From positions 1 to 8,843 of the forward strand of contig JALTMZ010000078.1 of assembly GCA_027001105.1 (NCBI GenBank): 8,843 nt of DNA. Direction: 5' to 3'. How positions within the stretch are numbered: the stretch's first letter is position 1; the number at the start of each line of letters is the position of its first letter. The position numbers were made by a program, and so were the translations under genes. The stretch comes from Thermococcus sp. GTDB lineage: Archaea; Methanobacteriota_B; Thermococci; Thermococcales; Thermococcaceae. Below the pieces are notes generated by a model. It was given only the letters and a program-made list of their open reading frames with translations. It did not search any database and was not told the origin of the DNA. Positions 5,152-8,843 of this stretch are shown here, one piece after another.

Positions 5152-5595
5152 ATGCTCTATGAAGAAAAAATAACCAGCAGATGGATCCTCGTTCTTGTAA
5201 TATTGCCTGTTGTACTTTCACTTTCTATCGGTTTTTGGGTAACTTATCAGGCAGGTGAAGGGATAGAAATTCCGCTTGCTGTTGGTGCACTTGTTGTTCC
5301 ATTAACAATTGATATCTCTTCCATGAGAATCCAAATTGATGATAGAGAAATCAGGATTAGGGGAGCTTTGGGGCTGATAATACGTAAAACAATAACGCTT
5401 GAAGATATTATAAGTTTTGAGGTGTACAGCGGATGGATGAGCTGCTCCGGATTCATCCACTTCAATATGCCTGCAAAGGGCTGTATTGTACTGAACACAA
5501 AACGATGGAGCGTCTCATTTTCAACCAATAATCCAGAAGAGATCGCCCAAGTATTGGCTACTCTTGGCATTCCACGAGAAGCTTCAGACCTTTAG
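5152..5595 (+). CDS. Two-helix membrane protein with a C-terminal PH-like domain
   Basis: With the ATG at 5152 the product has 147 residues and starts MLYEEKITSRWILVLVILPV. Two hydrophobic segments (about 11-31 and 38-55) form a membrane hairpin. They are followed by a beta-rich domain (58-139) that reads like a bacterial PH-like domain: IQIDDREIRIRGALG, an ITLEDIISFEV strand, GCIVLNTKRWSVSFSTN, then a final helix, NPEEIAQVLATLG. In such proteins the soluble domain usually faces the cytoplasm; ligand and role are unknown. GGGTGGT (5142-5148) is 3 bases before the ATG at 5152, and a TATA box lies at 5113-5120. The longer frame from 5086 starts upstream of that promoter, so I reject it. The last 38 bases overlap the convergent NfeD gene. 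The PH-like call is by pattern only. Confidence 0.7.
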   Translation: MLYEEKITSRWILVLVILPVVLSLSIGFWVTYQAGEGIEIPLAVGALVVPLTIDISSMRIQIDDREIRIRGALGLIIRKTITLEDIISFEVYSGWMSCSGFIHFNMPAKGCIVLNTKRWSVSFSTNNPEEIAQVLATLGIPREASDL

Positions 5596-5953
5596 TCCTT
5601 ACAACTTTTACCCTCTCTCCAGCTTTTGCCTTTCCGTTTATGCATTCTGCTCTCCAATATTCATTTCCGATTTTCACAATCCCTTCAGGGGTTAAATCCT
5701 CAACAACAACTGCTTCTTTTCCTATCAATGCCTCGATGCCTACTTCTGCCTTTTTCCTTAAAATTTGTCCGAAAGATGGCACTATTGCGATGTCTTTTAT
5801 AACGAGAAGAGTTATAACAGTGACAGACAATGATAGAGGAACTCTAATCCCCACGGATGGGAAGATTACAAACAAGAATATCCCAACTACAATTTCATCT
5901 ATCATCAAAAATACGAACTTCAGCACATCCTTTAACATCTCCCCTAATTTCAT
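5558..5953 (-). CDS. Short NfeD-family membrane protein with OB-fold domain
   Basis: A 131-residue protein. Two transmembrane helices (about 12-33 and 37-60) lead into a soluble OB-fold domain (74-130) with the NfeD signature: GIEALIGKEAVVVEDLTPEG, then the G-x-V-x-I-G-x-E-Y-W-R-A motif (91-102), and GERVKVVRTKGLKLLVE. This is the short NfeD type: the ClpP-like protease domain of long NfeD proteins is absent. Short NfeD proteins usually act with a membrane stomatin/prohibitin-like partner encoded next door. None is seen here; the upstream gene in the same direction is a DUF1624 membrane protein 9 bases away, probably cotranscribed. A strong GAGGTGAT binding site sits 4 bases before the ATG at 5953. 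The 3' end overlaps the convergent PH-domain gene by 38 bases. Confidence 0.85.
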   Translation of the reverse strand: MKLGEMLKDVLKFVFLMIDEIVVGIFLFVIFPSVGIRVPLSLSVTVITLLVIKDIAIVPSFGQILRKKAEVGIEALIGKEAVVVEDLTPEGIVKIGNEYWRAECINGKAKAGERVKVVRTKGLKLLVECQE

Positions 5954-5962
5954 TTAATCACC

Positions 5963-6718
5963 TCACAGGCTTAAATTCGGCAAAGAACCATAAATTAGCA
6001 GCAACAATCCAACAAGAATTGGCTGATGGATGATATAAATCTTTAAGGTATGCCTACCAGCCCAACATACAAACCTAACGGGCAATATTCTTGGAAAGTT
6101 CAGGTTAAACCTTCTCATGCCCTCTGGATAGAGAAGAGAACCTATAGCCATGCCGAACAAATAAACACCAAACCAAGGGAATATCGGGAAATAATCAAGT
6201 GTGAAAAATTCGGATGGAGTTATACCAAGAGGAAGCAAAGCTATCGTGTTTGCATGTATTTTGGATATAATCAAACTTCCCAACAAAAAGAATACTCCAA
6301 AAAAGATGTTCTTTTCCTTAAAGCGATAAAATGGTATTGCCAATAAACTTGCAACCCCAAGGAAGTGAAGAATTCCAAAATATATCGTTCCAGAACTTAG
6401 GAGAACCCTTGTTGTAATTGTTATAAGAATGCCCAACCCAAAGAGCTTTGCAAACCTCCTTAAGTACTTCTTATACGGTCTCGGGTTCTTCTTTATGCTT
6501 CGCGAATAGCTTATCCAAAATGATAGCCCAGAAATAAAGACAAATATCGATGCTGTTGTATAGGCAAAAACTTTCCAAAACGTCTGATGCTCTGAATAAT
6601 TGAGAAAATACTGCAAATCGGTGATAAAGTTCGAAATAACCATCATTATGATTCCAATTCCTCTTGCAAGGTCTACCTCCCAAAAGCGTCCAGATGAATA
6701 AATTTCACTGCCAAACAT
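5963..6718 (-). CDS. DUF1624/HGSNAT-type multispan membrane protein, putative acyltransferase
   Basis: From the ATG at 6718 the product has 251 residues and about seven transmembrane helices. The N-terminal R-F-W-E-V-D-L-A-R-G-I-G motif (11-22) is characteristic of the family that includes heparan-alpha-glucosaminide N-acetyltransferase (COG3503, PF07786). Human HGSNAT transfers acetyl from acetyl-CoA through a histidine; His44 here (in EHQTFWK, between helices 1 and 2) is in about the right place, but that alignment is by eye. Other family-like blocks are FVFISGLSFWISY, FGILHFLG, FPWFGVYLFG and a C-terminal HTLKIYIIHQP. The open frame reaches 6862, but that form would overlap the divergent radical SAM gene and add a non-hydrophobic, non-conserved 48-residue leader. 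A TTG at 6727, 11 bases after GGAGG (6739-6743), is an alternative start. It lies 9 bases upstream of nfeD. Confidence 0.7.
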   Translation of the reverse strand: MFGSEIYSSGRFWEVDLARGIGIIMMVISNFITDLQYFLNYSEHQTFWKVFAYTTASIFVFISGLSFWISYSRSIKKNPRPYKKYLRRFAKLFGLGILITITTRVLLSSGTIYFGILHFLGVASLLAIPFYRFKEKNIFFGVFFLLGSLIISKIHANTIALLPLGITPSEFFTLDYFPIFPWFGVYLFGMAIGSLLYPEGMRRFNLNFPRILPVRFVCWAGRHTLKIYIIHQPILVGLLLLIYGSLPNLSL

Positions 6719-6748
6719 CCTTATCAAAAATGTATTAACCTCCCATGG

Positions 6749-6756
6749 ATATTTAA
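6749..6756 (-). promoter_or_regulatory. Candidate TATA box between the DUF1624 and radical SAM genes
   Basis: The minus strand reads ACTTAAATATCC, a fair TATA match centred near 6752, which would start transcription near 6726 and fit the ATG at 6718 with a very short leader. The plus strand of the same bases (ATATTTAAG) is also TATA-like, but it would start transcription near 6779, inside the radical SAM reading frame, so it is unlikely to serve that gene. Confidence 0.4.
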
Positions 6757-6760
6757 GTTT

Positions 6761-7567
6761 GTGGTGCATGTGAGGATAATAAAAACAAAAGCCAAAAACA
6801 TCTACACAAAAAGTAGAATTCCCGGCGTTGATTATGTTATCAACCAATATGTTGGGTGTCAATTTGCCTGTAAATACTGTTATGCAAAGTTTATCTGCAA
6901 GTGGAAGCCCTACGGGGAGTGGGGAAGCTGGGTTGAAGTAAAGGTCAATGCTCCAGAACTTACGAGGAAATATGTAGAGGGGGAAGTTGTAATGTCAAGC
7001 ATTTCTGACCCGTATCAGCCAATTGAAGCAAAAGTGAAACTAACACGAAAGGTTTTACAAAATATGAGCAAGCGAGTAAACTTAAGCATTCTTACAAAGT
7101 CCCCTCTTGTTACGAGAGACATTGATATTTTTAGGCGGTTTAAGAACATTGAAGTCGGTTTGACAGTTAACAGCTTTGAAGGAAAAGAAAAGAAGCTTTT
7201 TGAGCCGTTGACTCCAATCCAGAGGGCAAGAATTAATGCCCTAAAAGTTCTTCATGAAGGGGGAATAAAGACATACGCCTTTATAAGCCCCATAATTCCA
7301 GAGGTTACAGATGTTGAAGCAATAGTTAGGGAAACAAAATCCTTTGCAGACTACTTTTTCTTTGAGGTATTAAACTTAAGAGCAAGCGGGAAAGAGTTCC
7401 AGCAGATTTTGAAAGACAACTATCCAGAAAGCTATGAAATTATGGTTAATGATGAAAAGTTTTGGAGATTTGTAAAGCAACTAAAAGAAGAAATTAAAAG
7501 GCTAAATGTAACAACAGAGGGGATTGAGGTGCATAAAAAAGGATGGGAGTTTATTCAACTCCAATAA
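6761..7567 (+). CDS. Radical SAM protein of the SplB-like family (COG1533)
   Basis: A 268-residue protein. The radical SAM iron-sulfur motif is C-x3-C-x2-C (Cys33, Cys37, Cys40 in VGCQFACKYCYA), so it is expected to bind a 4Fe-4S cluster and cleave S-adenosylmethionine. Other family blocks are DYVINQYVGC upstream of the cysteines, SSISDPYQPIE (79-89), LSILTKSPLVTRDIDIFRRF (108-127), and EPLTPIQRARINALKVLHEG (148-167). The family is named after spore photoproduct lyase, but archaeal members of this short type have no established substrate, and DNA repair should not be assumed. No ATG exists near the start: GTG codons at 6761, 6764 and 6770 are all possible, and no binding site clearly decides. 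It is divergent from the DUF1624 gene and overlaps the convergent glycerate kinase by 17 bases. Confidence 0.88.
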   Translation: MVHVRIIKTKAKNIYTKSRIPGVDYVINQYVGCQFACKYCYAKFICKWKPYGEWGSWVEVKVNAPELTRKYVEGEVVMSSISDPYQPIEAKVKLTRKVLQNMSKRVNLSILTKSPLVTRDIDIFRRFKNIEVGLTVNSFEGKEKKLFEPLTPIQRARINALKVLHEGGIKTYAFISPIIPEVTDVEAIVRETKSFADYFFFEVLNLRASGKEFQQILKDNYPESYEIMVNDEKFWRFVKQLKEEIKRLNVTTEGIEVHKKGWEFIQLQ

Positions 7568-8843
7568 CTGCTATAAAAATCGAATTAACATTCGTTCTTG
7601 TTGGTCCTGTAATGAGCAAAGCTTTCGCCTTTTTCAAAGCATCATAAGTGCTGTGAGTTGCTAAATACTCCTCGACATCAATCCCCTCTTTTCTCAAAAC
7701 ATCGAGAGTGTAGCTATCAACCAATCCTCCAGCAGCGTCTGTGGGACCGTCAGTTCCATCTGTATCCATTGCCAAAACTGCCGTCCCTCTCAATCCAGAT
7801 ATTTTCCGGCTTATGCTTAGGGCAATCTCTTGATTAGGCCCACCCATGCCTGCTTTTCCCAAAATTGTAACTGTCGTTTCTCCTCCAGCTATTAAAACCG
7901 CAGGCTTCTCAAAGGGTCTGTTTCTATTATAGACCTCTTCTATAATTGAGCCCAAAGCCAAGGCGACGTCTTTTGCTTCCCCCTCAAGTGTCGTCGTTAA
8001 GATGTACGCTTTCAGACCAAGCTCTTCCACCTTCCTCTTTGCACTCTCACAAGCAGTTGAAACACTACCGATTATGAAGTTATGGACATTCGGCAAATCC
8101 TCTTTGAGCGTTTCCTCAACTTCCCCTTTGAGACCTTTTTCTATGTGTCTTTTTACGCTCTCTGGAATCTTATCCCATATACCATAGACTTTCAAAATTC
8201 TATAAGCATCTTCAAAAGTCGTTGGGTCTTTAACAGTTGGCCCAGATGCTATTGCTTCCAATGGATCTCCAACAACATCTGAGAGAATTAAGCTTATCAG
8301 CGTTCCCTTCACAAGTTTGGCTAATTTTCCGCCCTTGACCTTTGAGATGTGCTTTCTCACGGTATTAATCTCATAGATTTTTGCGCCGCTTTTCAGCAGA
8401 AGTTCATTTGTCTTTATTTTGTCTTCTAAGCTTATTCCATCTTCTGGCAAACAGAATAATGCTGAACCTCCGCCAGAGATGAGCACCAAAAGGATATCAT
8501 CTTTATCCACGTTCTTGGCAAGTTCAACCCCAGCTAAGGCTCCCTTCATTGAGTTTTCATCTGGTATCGGATGTCCTGCTTCAATGACTTCTATTTTTTT
8601 CAGTGGAAGTGCATAGCCATACTTTGTAACAGCGACTCCTTCTTCAAGCTTGTCCCTAAGAATCTCTTCAACAGCTCTTGCCATTGAACATGCAGCTTTT
8701 CCAAATGCCAGAACGTAGATTTTGCCTTTAATTGGAAATTCTTTTCCCATAACAATAAGCTTATCGTCCTTTATTTTCAGAGCTCTTTTGACAGCCACAT
8801 ATGGATCCGAACTTTTTATAGCTTCTTCCATCAGGGTTAGGGC
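7551..8843 (-). CDS. Glycerate 2-kinase, MOFRL family (5' end off the right edge)
   Basis: The enzyme phosphorylates D-glycerate to 2-phosphoglycerate with ATP, feeding glycolysis/gluconeogenesis. Counting from the ATG at 8831, motifs are FGKA (43-46), GHPIPDENS (86-94), SGGGSAL (119-125), SDVVGDP (184-190) plus IASGPT (194-199), GGETTVT (316-322), GMGGPNQE (328-335), the acidic DTDGTDGPTDAAGG (356-369), and a C-terminal TGPTRTNVNSIFI. The DUF4147 N-terminal and MOFRL C-terminal domains are both complete. The frame is open beyond the ATG to the window edge (Ala-Leu-Thr-Leu before the methionine). Family members usually have about a dozen more residues ending in a similar A-L-x-L-x-x-E-A-I helix, so the real start is probably outside and the ATG at 8831 internal. 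There is no Shine-Dalgarno motif before 8831 in the visible bases. It would be a soluble cytoplasmic enzyme. Confidence 0.93.
   Translation of the reverse strand, partial: ALTLMEEAIKSSDPYVAVKRALKIKDDKLIVMGKEFPIKGKIYVLAFGKAACSMARAVEEILRDKLEEGVAVTKYGYALPLKKIEVIEAGHPIPDENSMKGALAGVELAKNVDKDDILLVLISGGGSALFCLPEDGISLEDKIKTNELLLKSGAKIYEINTVRKHISKVKGGKLAKLVKGTLISLILSDVVGDPLEAIASGPTVKDPTTFEDAYRILKVYGIWDKIPESVKRHIEKGLKGEVEETLKEDLPNVHNFIIGSVSTACESAKRKVEELGLKAYILTTTLEGEAKDVALALGSIIEEVYNRNRPFEKPAVLIAGGETTVTILGKAGMGGPNQEIALSISRKISGLRGTAVLAMDTDGTDGPTDAAGGLVDSYTLDVLRKEGIDVEEYLATHSTYDALKKAKALLITGPTRTNVNSIFIAVIGVE

Noticed and set aside
5881..5912. TGATGA-containing minus-strand stretch as a possible small-RNA C box
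   Set aside because: It lies within the NfeD coding sequence and has no paired D box in range.
6471..6683. Minus-strand 70-codon frame inside the DUF1624 gene
   Set aside because: Out of frame with a clear membrane-protein gene; no start signal.
6719..6862. 48-residue N-terminal extension of the DUF1624 protein
   Set aside because: It would overlap the well-supported divergent radical SAM gene, including its CxxxCxxC region, and precedes the conserved R-F-W-E-V-D motif without family-like features.

Overview
The window looks like chromosomal DNA of a hyperthermophilic euryarchaeon of the order Thermococcales (Thermococcus/Pyrococcus/Palaeococcus). The reasons are the lysine- and glutamate-rich proteins, AGGTGAT/GGTGG-type ribosome binding sites a few bases before starts, A/T-rich TATA boxes about 25 bases before the inferred transcript starts, very tight spacing, and a gene set typical of that order: MOFRL glycerate 2-kinase, SplB-like radical SAM protein, COG1832 CoA-binding protein, short NfeD protein, COG1041/Trm11-like methyltransferase and a degenerate KaiC-like protein. 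The species assignment is inference. No gene-free stretch exceeds about 140 bases, and I see no tRNA, rRNA, CRISPR or insertion sequence.

Left third (1-3416, all minus strand, read right to left): a 421-residue alpha-helical repeat protein, a 105-residue helical protein 4 bases downstream, a KaiC/RecA-fold protein that has lost its Walker A motif, a coiled-coil plus winged-helix DNA-binding protein, and a highly charged coiled-coil protein that runs off the left edge. None has a clear function. Together they are the best candidate here for an uncharacterised, probably regulatory or scaffolding module. Between the small helical protein and the KaiC-like gene lies a 136-base spacer with a 66-base inverted-repeat structure (1741-1806).

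Middle (3516-5953): a divergently transcribed, apparently leaderless Trm11/COG1041-type RNA methyltransferase with an unusual motif IV (TEPWLG). It converges on a CoA-binding Rossmann protein whose conserved C-terminal tail is displaced into another frame by what looks like a one-base deletion. Next come a two-helix membrane protein with a PH-like domain and, convergent and overlapping it by 38 bases, a short NfeD membrane/OB-fold protein without a stomatin partner in view.

Right third (5963-8843): a DUF1624/HGSNAT-type membrane acyltransferase-like protein in tandem with nfeD, a divergent SplB-family radical SAM protein, and, convergent with a 17-base overlap, a glycerate 2-kinase whose 5' end lies beyond the right edge.

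Several starts were moved from the longest reading frame to an internal start because a Shine-Dalgarno motif and a TATA box agree on it: 1692, 3416, 5152 and, less surely, 877 and 6718. The calls are from reading the sequence and remembered family features; no database search was run.
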